A DNA stretch of 64,000 bases, from assembly GCF_016859285.1 (NCBI RefSeq), contig NC_053414.1, forward strand, positions 25,825,530 through 25,889,529, in the 5' to 3' direction. The DNA is from Xiphias gladius (Eukaryota > Chordata > Actinopteri > Istiophoriformes > Xiphiidae). The position numbers and the translations under genes were made by a program. Under the pieces are notes generated by a model, which ran no database searches, was not told where the DNA came from, and saw only the letters and a program-made list of their open reading frames with translations. Position 1 is the stretch's first letter. Every line of letters begins with the position of its first letter. Shown here in pieces: positions 50,236-61,839 of the stretch.

Positions 50236-53200
50236 TCACTTGGCGTTGCGGCTCTTGGGTTGAGCTCCAGGGCTGGAGGAAGAGCCGAGGTGTCTCCTGT
50301 GGCTCCTCCAGTGCTGGCGCAGGACAAAGTCGTAGTTGGCATTGGTGCACATGGCGTAAAATACATTGGCTTTGTCGGGGATCTGGAGCTCTGAGGCAGA
50401 AAGAGGAGTGCAGGGATGAAGCGCTGCAATTTGTTTTCTCTCAGTCTACATATTTCATTTCCTACATTTCTCAGAATTATATGGCGAACAGTTGTCGGAA
50501 ATGTCTCCATTTGAAATCTACTTAAAAAGAACAACCTAATCGAGGGCTGTGAAGAGCAAGAGTTTTTTTTTGCAGTAGAGAGTTTAAACTCTTCCTGGTT
50601 TAAGATTAAATATTGGCATACATTTAGCCAATTTATACAGTTTACACAAAAATGTTGCAGGTTGATTTTTCTTTTTAGTGCAAAAGAAAACATGGGGATG
50701 ACTCCTGCTCAAAGTTACAGAGAGTTTTTATGTTTTAACCAACGTCTGATGATGGGCAGCTTTGTTATTCAGTACATAATCAGTTGGTAATACCACTACA
50801 GCTCATACAGAAACAAATACATAATTGGAAAGACCTGCTCAGTAGAAAGAAGCTTTGAAGTTAATCCTATTCAGAGCAGGTTATATCTTTAGCCGGAAGA
50901 GATTAGACTGTTTGAGGCCTGAGGAGATATTTACCTTTCCCATTGTTGAGCATCTGGCAGAGGCTGAAGTCATGGCAGCTGACATCCTCCATGTTGTGTT
51001 TCTCAATAGCTCTCATAATCACCTGAGGTGTGTGGTCCTGACTGGTCAGCTGGAGAGCAAAGAGCACAGTGAGAGTCGGTACCTTACATCTGCCTTCAGA
51101 ACACGTATTAACCTGAAAATGACGTATTTGAAAGCCTGTAATTTTATTTCCAAAGGAGTATGAGCCATAAACAGAGTGATGTTGTTTACAGATATACCAA
51201 CGATGCAATGACGTTACCCATAACTAAAAAGAATATAAAAGATTATAAAAAAGCTTCTAACATAATAATATAAAGTAAGAACACTGTAATTCTTAGTTAC
51301 CTAATTCCAGTCATTTATCGAGCAGAAATGCCAATTATTCTTTTCTTCGTTTCATATCATTAGAAATTTTGTATTTGGGGATGAATAAATTTTGGGCCTG
51401 GTTACTTGCAGTGAACAGTCAGTCATCATTTTACATTTTAATAGATTTATGAGTAGCAGAAAAATACTCAATTGATTTATAGCTTTGACGGTGGAAATAA
51501 TTGTTATTTGCAGCCAAAATGGATAATGTTGCTTTGTTGATACAAGCCGAAGGATTCATCCGTAAGTCTTGGGCTGTTAACAGCATTTCAGTTTTCAGTA
51601 TTTGCAAATGCCGCTGGTAACACTGCTAAACTGTTAAGATTTCTGATCACGCACAAAGTCCTTATTGACAGGAAATTAGGCAACGCCAACTCCTCACACT
51701 TCTGCTTTCCTTTTTTTAAAAAGTGTTGAACTAAAAATCGACCAGCAACAGGCTGGCTGACTTGAGTAAAACGTGGCTACAGTTCCACTGTCCTTACCAG
51801 AATGCTCTTGTAAACATTTCCATTGCTGACAGACTCCACACTGACCCTGATGATACATGAGTCAGCGACTTGTTTGTTGTAGACGGGCAGTGAGGCCTGA
51901 GGAGAGCAGCTGGGGGATGATGACTCAGGGCTCAGCGCCAGAGAGGAGGAGCTGAGGTCTGGTTGAGAGAAGCTGCAGGAGGAGCTGGAAAGACTGGGAG
52001 AGGAGGAGGAGAAGTCCTCTGCTACGTTGTGAAGAGAACCCGACAGAGACTGAGGGGGAGCCAGAGGAGAAAATGTGAATATTTGGCTCCAATTTTAAGC
52101 TAGTTTCCCCAGTTTGTCCCTGCTGACCACAAACACAGAGACGGGAAACAGTTGGTGCGCATACCTTGAATTTGAGTCTGAGGGGGGAGGGCTGTGGGGC
52201 GGAGAGGTCCTCCATGTCTGAACTGCTGGAGCCGGAAGACGACACACTGATCTGATCAGCGTGGGTCTTCCTGAGGGAGCTGTCACTGACTGTTCGCAAC
52301 CTGCACCAACACAATTTAAGCACTTTTTCACTACACAGCAGCTAAAATCCTTTTTTTTTTTTTTTTTTTTTTAAAACTGGAAAGAAGAAGCACATTTTTG
52401 TTTGTAAGCAACCATTGGATAACATATTATTAAGCAAATACTGAGTTCTCTGTGTTAAAGTTTGATTCCAGCAGTAGGGGAGTTTTTTTATGATCATTAC
52501 TTCAGCCATCTATCATTTAAAACATGGAAAATTATGTAATGTTATATTTGTTTGTTAGTTAACAGGACATATCAAAACTTCTGGCCCATCTATCCCTTAA
52601 TTTGTCTATTACAAATTGTACTTTGATACAGATCCAAATTTAGATGCTGATTGCAATGTGTGTAACACTATGTACTACTACCTTTACTGTGTGAATAAAT
52701 TTCAAGACAACTTAAAGTTGATCTTCCAGACTTACGAGGCGAGCTTCTTAGTGAGCAGACGACTGCTCCATGAGTTGGGAGAGCTGGGACAGACGTCCAA
52801 AGGAGGCTCCAGCTCACGGGACAGCTCGTAGCTTCAGAATACAAGAAAAGCAGAGACTAATACATGATGCAAGTGGTTTTAATTGTCTTTATATTGTACT
52901 TCAGGGGTGTCAGTGTGTGCCTCACCTCTCCTGGTCTGTGAGCAGCGTGTGCGCCTGCAGCCAGGCGGTGATATGAGGGTTCGCTGGTAGGCTATAGTGG
53001 GAACAGGAAGTCTGAAGCTGTCGAATATGGGAAAGAATCTCAAACTCCTAACAGAGACAAATAAATATAGCAAGGCCCAGGTTAGCTCCATGAGTAGAAA
53101 AGAATAACAGAGCAGAAAGTCAAAATCAAAATTGAGGATGTTGGTAGTCATGTAAGACACCACTAGGTGGCGTCACATACCCGTCTGCGCTTCTCAAAGT

Positions 53201-56200
53201 TGATGAGTCCACCCTGTGAAAAAGAGAAAACAATGAGCGCTATATGGCATCACAAATCTATTAAAGTACCATAAAAAGAGCAACCAAAAAGGGGAGTTGA
53301 GCTTGCGGATGTGATGTGTACTTGCCTCCACAGTGTCCGTCAGTGCTGTATCCAGCATGGTGAGGACAGTCAGGTAAGTGCCCAGGTACGGCACAACACC
53401 ACTGCTGCAGGTCTGTGGACGAAAATCAAGCCAAATATTGACATTTTATTATTTCATATATTATGTAATTCAATATATTTGCAGCTAAATGCAATGTCAA
53501 TGAAAATAACTGACATAGAAATATGCACACACACAAGTGAAAACACAAGACCACCACTATTTAAACAGAGTGAATATGGGGGTATAAAACATTACACACA
53601 GCCTCACCCGGACTAAGTAAACTACCCAACTGTGGGAAACGGCTTTTATAGCCTCTCCTATGTCAGGGAGAATACTAGCAGTCTGGTGAGGTTTAAGCGT
53701 GAAAACTGTTTCCATTAAACTAACACACTGAAAAAGAAGGAACTGGAAATCTGATGTCTATTTTAGCAAGGTATATCATCTTGAAAACATGTGACTTTTA
53801 GGGAAGCAGAACTGATGATCCAGTCTGAGAGAAATGAGCCTCTGCCTTTCATTTTTTACTGACTGGCATAGCTGACACATTCACTTCATTTTGGTGGTCA
53901 AAACCAAAACTGAGGGTCTACAAGGTTATTTCAACAGAAATGGACTATTTCCTTACCATCTGTCTGGACACTGAGCAGAGCTGCAGGGATTTAGAGCCCG
54001 GGGTGGCACCGCTGTCTGGGTGACTCCCATCCTGCGGAAAATAGACGACAGTCGTGTCAGATAGGACAACATAACTCAAATTCAGGGTGTTAATGTGAGA
54101 GAGGTGGATGTGAGATGACAACAATGCAGCGTTGTTTACACCCTCAGGGGTGTGTGTGTGAGAGTGTCTGTGTGTACGCTAGGGGAGTATTCGACAGTAT
54201 GTACTCAATTATAATAAATGCCTGCTGATTAGCACTGGGGCCCAACTAGCCACTTTAGTTTGTGGTTTTATTTGTGTTGGCGACTAAGAATGGCCTTTTC
54301 ATTACTTTATAGAAACTGGGCTGCTGATAACGGGAATATCACTAAACACACATTCTTATCAGTTGTTTTTCACAGGGGACAAAGGAGAAAGAGTAGCAAG
54401 TGGACTGGAGACTAAACATATATTCAGACTTGTTATTTAAAGTTAAAAAAAAAAAAAAAAATAAAAAAAGAAGAGATCAGACCATTAAGAGGATAACTAA
54501 TTAACTATTGGAGGCCATTTGGGCACAATACATTCAGCGAGGGGATTTATTTTATTAGGTGCTTAAGAACCTTTCTGACAGATTGACATGTGTTTAACAC
54601 TTTTCATAATGTCCACAGTGAAATCTTCAAATATCTTGTTTCGTCTTACAAACAATGAAAAACCCAAGACAGTCAGAAAAAAAAGCAGCAAATCCTTACA
54701 TTGTAGAAGCTACAACCAGAGAATGGTTGGAGATTTTGACTGATTATACAACCATAATGATTCATTGATTACCGAAATACATGTAGTTGCCAATTAATTT
54801 TCTGTTGATCAAGGTGCCCTGTGTAAAAGGAAAAACGGGCAGAAGCTGGTAGAGGCTGCACAAGCACCAAGAAGTCAAACAAAGCTACTGCGCGGCACAC
54901 TACCTGTTATTAGTGCAATTTAGCCAGGTTCAATCATGAAAACACCCCTCCACCGATGCCTCTGGAAAGAACTGGCCCAGTTGTTGAAATAATAACTGTA
55001 CGGATCTGTATGCCTCATCACTTAGGCAGGGCCGTCAGTCCACAGTGTTCCACATGTGTGCTTATGTCAAAAACGCAGGTGCTTACCTCGACGAGGATCC
55101 CTCTGGTGGTTAGCACACAGTTTTCGTTAGGGAAAGTATCACACAGGTGGTCAAAGGTGGCCATGCTTTCCCTGAAACAAAAACATTTTCAGTCTCTCAA
55201 GACAGTTTTCCTTTTGTAGAGTCAACATTCACCTTGAGCAAGACGGCACGCTCATCAGTGTGAACCATTATGGAATTGATTTACTATCTTTATTCTCTCA
55301 GCCAAGTTTCACTGCTCGTTTTCACTTTGTGTTCTAAAAAAAAGTAAGTCAGTGGTTTATTTGACAGAACTCTGCTTTTTCTAAGTTCTGAGTAAAACGA
55401 CCCTGAGGCCTCTTGAAATCGTTCGCTGACCTGCTGACGGCAGCCCAGGTCTTCTTGAGGCGATACACAGCGTTGGACTGCAGGGCTGACAGGATGGCCC
55501 TCAGAGAGGAGAAATTCTTCAGCTGTCTGCACTCCTGCAGAGACACATGATGCCGCTTTGTTATGCCGCTTTGACAAAATTACATTCATTTATGTCAGTA
55601 ACTTGATATTATTTTTCTACGCTGACCTGTGCAATGGCGATCCACCTCTCGATGATGCGTGCTCGGTGGGCGGGGCTGGCGTGCGAGCAGCGAGGTGAGC
55701 TCGGGGCAGTGGAGGGGTACAGGAAGGTAGAGGAGGAGGTGGGTGATGAGACGGGAGAGGAAGTGGGAGGGCTGGGTGAGGACGGGCAGAGGAGTGAGGT
55801 GATGACACGGTTGGTGACGGCGTTGAACTGGGAGATGGTGGCGCGGACGGTGGGCGCCAAGTTTCGGTTTTCTTTCTTGTCGCGCTGGGACCAGACGCAG
55901 CCCAGGCAGTGGAAGGGAACCACTCTGACAAACAGATCCTGTGGCAGAGACGAGGGACACGGAGACACAATGTGAAAGAGCAACCCACGGTGACGTGGAA
56001 ATGAGCTTTGAGATATTTGTTAATGAAACCTACAGCGTCCAGCCTGGTCAGCTGCTCCGCTATGTCTCTCGTAGGGAAGTCCATAAAGCTGTATCTGTCT
56101 TCCTCTTTAGCAGACGTCTCTCCTCCATCCTCCTGATCTCTGGGCTCCTGCTGCAATGAGTCACAGCCGTGCGGTGACGCAGACTGGCTGCAATCTGTCA

Positions 56201-59200
56201 AACACACCGAATCATAAATGACAAGGAAACATGGACAAACGTGCAATAATGCGTTAGTCGGATGAGAGGAAAAAAAATGCTGCCAAAATCACCGTGTTAA
56301 ACATGACAAGTTTAGTTTTTTTTATTGAGGCCATTCATTTCACTGATTTCAATCATTCCTATGTCAGCACAGTGAGCATAATTGTACTGATGTGAAATTT
56401 AAAGTGAATCGCCTTTTTCTTTATTAAAAAGAGTAACAGAAAAGGTATTCTAAATGATCTGCAGTTTAATGGGGATATGTCTACTATCCTTGTTCGGATA
56501 TATAGCGACCCACAGTTCAGCTGAGGTCGACATAATGCGACAGGAGACTGTTAGGGTGAATTGCTCGAGCATTTATTAAATAATGTTATTGCTCTCCTTA
56601 CTATCTCACTACTCATCTGTAGCATCCCTTCATTCTAATCCCTCCTTTTTTTTGGACTGTATGAAAATCGCAGAGCTGCTGAACAGAGTTCTCGGCAATC
56701 TGGAGCTGTGAATCTGCTGTGGACAAAAGGGTGGTTCATTTATAATATAAGCAGTGGAGTGTCACAGATAGATAGTCCGCAAAACCTTATTCCTTCAATG
56801 TGAAAATTTATGCAGCAAGGTGCTTATACTCAATACATCATGTATCTACAGTACACAAGCACAGACGCCAGAATGACACCACTGTGGCTGCAGTTCATGC
56901 GTTGTGGTGGCAGGATATAAACAAACAGTACGTAATTGCATCTCTTCTTTCTCCATACCTTGCTCCTGGAGCCTCTTGAGCAGGGTCTCAGCAGTCTGAG
57001 CCAGACGTCTGAAGCAGAGGCGATGCCGCAGGTGCACACACAACAGCCTGAGGGCCTGGTACTGAGGGGCTTCACGGAAGTCTTCGCTGTATTCCTCCAG
57101 CCACAGCCGAATCACTTGGGGTAAAGTACTGAGGGAAGGGAGCTGAGGTTAGTTCTGCTGAGATTAAGAGAGGCCTGGACAACATCGCCATCATTTGTGA
57201 CAGATTTGGAAAAAATTATATGTATTATAATGTGGGGCAAAGTCTGGGGTATGGGATAATGTTAGGCTTTGATTTTACTACATTAAACTCAATTATCAGA
57301 ACTCAATTTGGACTGAGGGCAAAACCCAACTTATCTTTGTTAACAGAGGAGTGACCACACTCACCTATGAGGGCAGACGGTGTTATCAAGGTTGGCGATT
57401 GAGTCGTCTCTGTGGAAAAGGGAAAAACACAATGATCTATCACCTGACAACTACATGATCAGACATCACCGTGACATGGTGACAGAAAACACCCCATAAA
57501 CAGCAGCGGACCCAGCGTTGATCCTCTGTAACAATGTCCTGCAACACTTTAAGTCCCTGTAGAGACACTGTGGCCTTGTTACAGGGTCCGGAGAGTAGAC
57601 AAAACAATGTCGCCCTAAGGGATTAATAATGGCACCTTCAAAATATATGTGCAGTAGAACCGAAGCACGGTGCCGTGCGCTCTCACCTGTAGAAACATGG
57701 CCAGAGTTTTATATCAGGGTCTTTACAGCATCAAAATGCGACAAACAAACCTGAAATTTTACATCAGGGTGTTTGTGCACAATGAAAAGTAATAGGTCAC
57801 GTTTAGGGAGCGAATCATAGAATGTGAAGTTTGGAGATAATAAAATAATAACAAATCATCCTCAACTTCAAAACCAGTTACAGTTACAGTAAAGGTCAGG
57901 TGGTCTATAAATTAATGACAGCAACAAAATGTTACATCCTGTGTAGCAAAGAAGGGAAAACACCCATCCCAGGTTGTCCTGAGGCTGACCTCCCAGATAG
58001 CTCACAGGAAACCTGTTGCCACCAGCACCACAGATATGAGGGCAACTGTTTGACAAATATCAACTGTGCAGTCCGAATGGCCAGTGTCAATCAGGCAGCA
58101 ATTTGCAGCACATTAAGCAAAGGTGAACTTCGCTTAAAGAACCGATAGAGAAGAAGAAGAAAACTTCCTTGGGAAAGTTTTTACAAATGGCCCCTTGGGG
58201 AGTACTAATAACCATGGAGTCTTTTTGTGACTAATCCTGCCATGTATTAGTTGCAGACGAACATTCCTGCAGCTGAGTTCTTCGTCAAATTAAGAGCCAG
58301 CGCACTGTGAGCTCCCTGAGCCTCGGTTAAGCGGAGAAGGTGCTCCGCTGGGTGTGGAGGGCGTAGTCATGACCACTCTGGAATGGAACAGAGCTCCTGG
58401 GTGCTTTGTTTGGCTGATGACGATCATACCTGTCATAGAAACTTGCCCCGCGTCCATAGAGATTCTCTTTGTGAATATCTGAGGCGACGTAAAGCTGGTG
58501 TGACGTTGCTGTCTCCTTGGGAACTTGATGTGGCGTGTTGTTAAACTTGGTTGCGCGTATGCTCTACTTACATTTGCACACAGTGACGACTTTTTTAAAA
58601 AGTAGCACGAGCTGTGTCAACAAGTTAAGAGGCAAATACTAAATCCCTAAAATCTATACCTGGCTTCTGATAACGTGAGGTGTCACTGGCTCCAATAACT
58701 TTTAACTGATGCCACTTTGCAAATAGTGAAATTAGTACAGTACAAATCAGTTTAGATTTAGCCTTTGGAATTGATTTCCCCAAACACAAAATATAGGCAC
58801 TTTTAAATCTAACTGCACTTATTTGCTTTCTTGCCAAGACCTCGATGAGAAGATCAACACCACTCATGCCTATGCATTAAATATGAAGCTACAGCCAGCA
58901 GCTGGTTAACTTGGCTTAGCATAAACACTGGAAACTAGCAGAAACAGCTACCTGGCTATGTCCAAGGGTAATAAAATCCCCGATGAGACTGCCACCTGTC
59001 ATTTTTCACCTAAAATACGTGGCTTTTGTCACGTTTGGACAGAGCCAGGCCATCCCTTCCCCCGTTTCCAGTCCCTATGCTAAGCTAAGAGAGAAGCTGC
59101 CGGCGGTAGCTTCATATGAGCATTATAGAAATGAAAGTGGTATTAACCTCACCTAGCTCTCGGCAAGGAAGCAAATAAGCGTATTTTCCCCAAAATGACA

Positions 59201-61526
59201 AACGATTCTTTTAAAAACAGGGTCTCCATCAGGAGAAATCCTTAGTGCTAAACTGAGTGGATCCGTCTTAGTCCAGTGTCAACAATGACCTAATATGTAG
59301 GCTGACAGACCAGCTGACTGTGCCCTCATGGTTTTTGTTAACATATGTCTCAGTTCAACAAAATTCTGCAGAGCCTCGGTGTGGACAGTTTCTCACCTCT
59401 CAAACAGCAGCTCAATGAGGGTGCTGGTGGAGGTGAAGGCACTATGGGTGGAGAGGAAGACACGGACGAAGTCGGGCTCCTGGTGTCCGGGGTCCAGCAG
59501 GTGGGTGACCAGACGCTCCAGGGTGGCGGCCTTCAGCCTGCGCACCTTCACCGTGTGGTACTGGATGAAGCTGAAGGCTGTGGGGAACTCGGCCGCATCT
59601 GAGCTCGGTAGGACGGGCTCCCTCCGCAGCGTAATGCCAAACACGGCCCCGTCCTCCTCCTCCTCCCCCCACTCCTGCACCGGGTCCTGCAGGGGAGAAC
59701 GCAACTTCGTCAGGATCTAGTACATAATAACCCAAAAACATGATACAGCCTTTTTTGCTCATTTTTAATGACAGTCCGGATAATACACACTATTACATAA
59801 CGCTCTTGAAAGCTTGTCTGTCACAAGACATAACAGAAATACAATAATTCACTGAACTTTATAGGGGAAACTCTTAGAAGCAGTGCGCGTCTTTTTCTCA
59901 ATATAATCTTAATCTGTGTAAATACACGCATTGAAGAAATGAGAAGACGCTAAATAGCCTCGGTATGTTTCAAGAATTCCCTCTACCTGATAACTACAAT
60001 CACAGCTTTCTGAACAGCCACGCGGCTCCTTAGACGCAGGCTGCTTGACTGAACCACTGTGACTTTCTCACATATCGGCAACAAATGCCTCATGGTGAAT
60101 GCAATAAGCCTTCAGACTGGGCAATTTCACCAAAAAGGTCAAACTCAACGTCAATTAACCTCATTCCTAAGACTCTGCCTGTGACCCGGCCTTGAACTCT
60201 GACGTGGACGGACACCTGGTGACTGCACTAACAATTTGGCAAAGAGGCATTCGCTGCCATCCGTGTATACATCCAATGAACACGAGGAGAATTTATTGAA
60301 CCACGACAAAACCATGTTTTTCCTTCATTCAAATTCTAACAGAAGCATCACATTTACCGTCACGTAACTGACAAGTGTTTTTGCATCTGAACTGGTCTTG
60401 AAGGGGAGAAGTAAAGACATGTTTCTCTGGCTCTTTAATGAGCGCGAATGATAAGGACAACTATTATATAATAACAAGCCCTGCATCAGGGTGATTTATT
60501 TCATTAAGAACATCTTCTTAGGTCAAAGTGTTTTACGCTTTGTTTTACTGAACAAAACCTTACCATTTTCAAAAGATAACCTGTATATTCTCAAGCATTT
60601 AATGTCTTATAGTTGTGGTTAACACATGAGGACTGAGAAAACAAATACCTCCAGATGACAGTTTTTGATATCCATACTACTGACGATGAACAATGACATT
60701 CAATAATGGCCCAGCACTAAATGATGGATTTTTTTCTGTAACACCACATGTGGAAATACCAGGGCAAGAGGCGAGAAAATGTCTGAAAATCATCCATGAT
60801 ATATGTAACTGAGGAGGAAACTGCTCAAACCTAAAAATACACAGTTATTTTTTTTTACAAAGCGGGAATTCCACCTGTACTGTCAGGTTAGAGGGACAAC
60901 TGAGAATAAAAAAGAGCAATTAAGGATATAAATAATTTAGATCAAGTCTTGCAGCGGGTGTGTCTATTATTTTGTCCACTTAGTTTGCATTAGTGAGAGT
61001 AGAACAGTCTCAACAAGAGCCCAGAGGTGGCGGTTGTCAGAATGAACGACGTCTGGTCGCCAGTCCATCTTCAACAAGTAGCCGTAGCCCTGGAGTGAGG
61101 CTCCGTCACCGCGCTGCTCGAGAGCATGTGTCCCATGCGGGGCTGCCCTGTGTAACCGCGGGCTCATCTGGCACGCGCCTGACTAAAGAGGCAGACCGCG
61201 CTCGAAAGGCACCTGACATCGCGTGAGACAGAACCTGTTGGGGGGGGGCAAGAAGCTCCGCGCGAGCCGCCAGACACAGCGAGACACCGGTGGATCTGCA
61301 CCGAGGCGGGACCCATTGTTTCATCGTGTTGGTCCTGGTGACCACACAGAGGAGAATCAGATTCACATGTAGCTGAGAACTCACGTTACCATGAGGAAGA
61401 AGAAGAAAAAAAAAAGAAAAAAAGAGAAGTTGGACAAAGGGACATAGTGTGGGGTCCACCCGGACTCCGGTCCACTGGACATCTCATTAAACCTACCATG
61501 GATAAGTGCCATTTTCCCATGGTCAT
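50236..61526 (-). CDS. rgl3: RalGDS-like 3 type Ral guanine nucleotide exchange factor (755 aa)
   Basis: Seventeen coding exons on the minus strand: 61526-61497, 59686-59397, 57409-57365, 57128-56959, 56194-56034, 55938-55627, 55534-55431, 55171-55087, 54031-53957, 53412-53326, 53213-53181, 53047-52926, 52831-52736, 52300-52165, 52049-51798, 51049-50935, 50390-50236. They total 2268 nt and join in one frame. Family role: cytosolic Ras effector that exchanges GDP for GTP on Ral. The N-terminal REM domain starts with [17 protein letters not shown] (RGL3: QDWGEETEDGAVYS from memory). The RasGEF domain has [57 protein letters not shown] and [13 protein letters not shown]. The C-terminal RA domain has [29 protein letters not shown] and [29 protein letters not shown] after the GEF domain favours RGL3 over RGL1/2 and RALGDS. 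One intron has a GC donor. The exon 1 start ([10 protein letters not shown]) is the least certain part. Confidence 0.9.
53160..53173 (+). promoter_or_regulatory. CTCF-like site beside an rgl3 splice donor
   Basis: CCACTAGGTGGCGT matches CCASYAGRKGGCRS at 13 of 14 positions. It ends one base before the GTATGT donor of exon 53213-53181 (read on the minus strand), so protein binding and the donor are almost superimposed. Confidence 0.35.
53214..53325 (-). other. GC-AG intron of rgl3
   Basis: The upstream exon ends GTGGAG and the intron starts GCAAGT, ending TTTTTCACAG. Only the GC donor keeps the frame and gives [14 protein letters not shown], the conserved family junction. The nearby GTACAC would shift frame. 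GC-AG introns are a known minor class. Confidence 0.8.
57410..59396 (-). other. rgl3 intron 2 (2.0 kb)
   Basis: Lies between the coding exons ending ELLFER and beginning DDSIAN. It contains one dispersed repeat (58886-59218) and no recognised gene; the ORFs at 57868-58148 and 58625-58867 lack any family resemblance. Confidence 0.6.
58886..59218 (+). repeat. Dispersed repeat, copy 2 (CAGCCAGCAGCTGGTTA type)
   Basis: Begins CTACAGCCAGCAGCTGGTTA and shares ordered blocks with 42822-43258, including GACAGAGCCAGGC and CGTTTCCAGT. It is inserted within rgl3 intron 2. Confidence 0.7.
59687..61496 (-). other. rgl3 intron 1 (1.8 kb)
   Basis: No exon or repeat family recognised. It contains one D-box-type match ATTACATAAC at 59792-59801 and becomes CpG-rich toward exon 1 from about 61030. 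Confidence 0.55.
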
Positions 61527-61830
61527 CGTGCTCCTGCGAGCGACCCCAAAAAAAAAAAAAGTCCCCAAAGTCTCTGTCTCTAAACACGAGCAGCGGGGGG
61601 CGGCAAGTCAGGGAGTCCGCTCCGTCCTCCGGCGCTTCCCTTCAGTCTGAATTACTTCGGACATTTTTCCTTCTTGAGAGCTACCGCGACAAGTTGCGCG
61701 ATGGTCCAAGGCCGAACTGCGTCCAGGCGCCGCAGCCGAGCAGGCGACAGTGGAGAGGAGAGCGAGGAGGACGGGGAGCGAGCGCTGTCTCCCCGGGTGT
61801 GGCTAATGAGACAGGTGTGGGCGGGCTCGA
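61527..61830 (-). promoter_or_regulatory. CpG-rich promoter and 5' UTR of rgl3
   Basis: Dense CpG, for example GCGCCGCAGCCGAGCAGGCG at about 61724-61743, directly upstream of the putative ATG at 61526. No TATA box is evident, consistent with a CpG-island promoter. The plus-strand ORF here (start about 61701) is most simply a product of GC-rich composition. Confidence 0.5.
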
Positions 61831-61839
61831 AGACCTTGG

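Noticed and set aside
50094..50693. 199-codon minus-strand ORF over the last rgl3 exon
   Set aside because: It is out of frame with the RA domain end [16 protein letters not shown] and crosses an intron.
55617..56246. 209-codon minus-strand ORF in rgl3
   Set aside because: It runs through the intron between exons 56194-56034 and 55938-55627 and leaves the conserved RasGEF frame; the spliced model explains the locus better.
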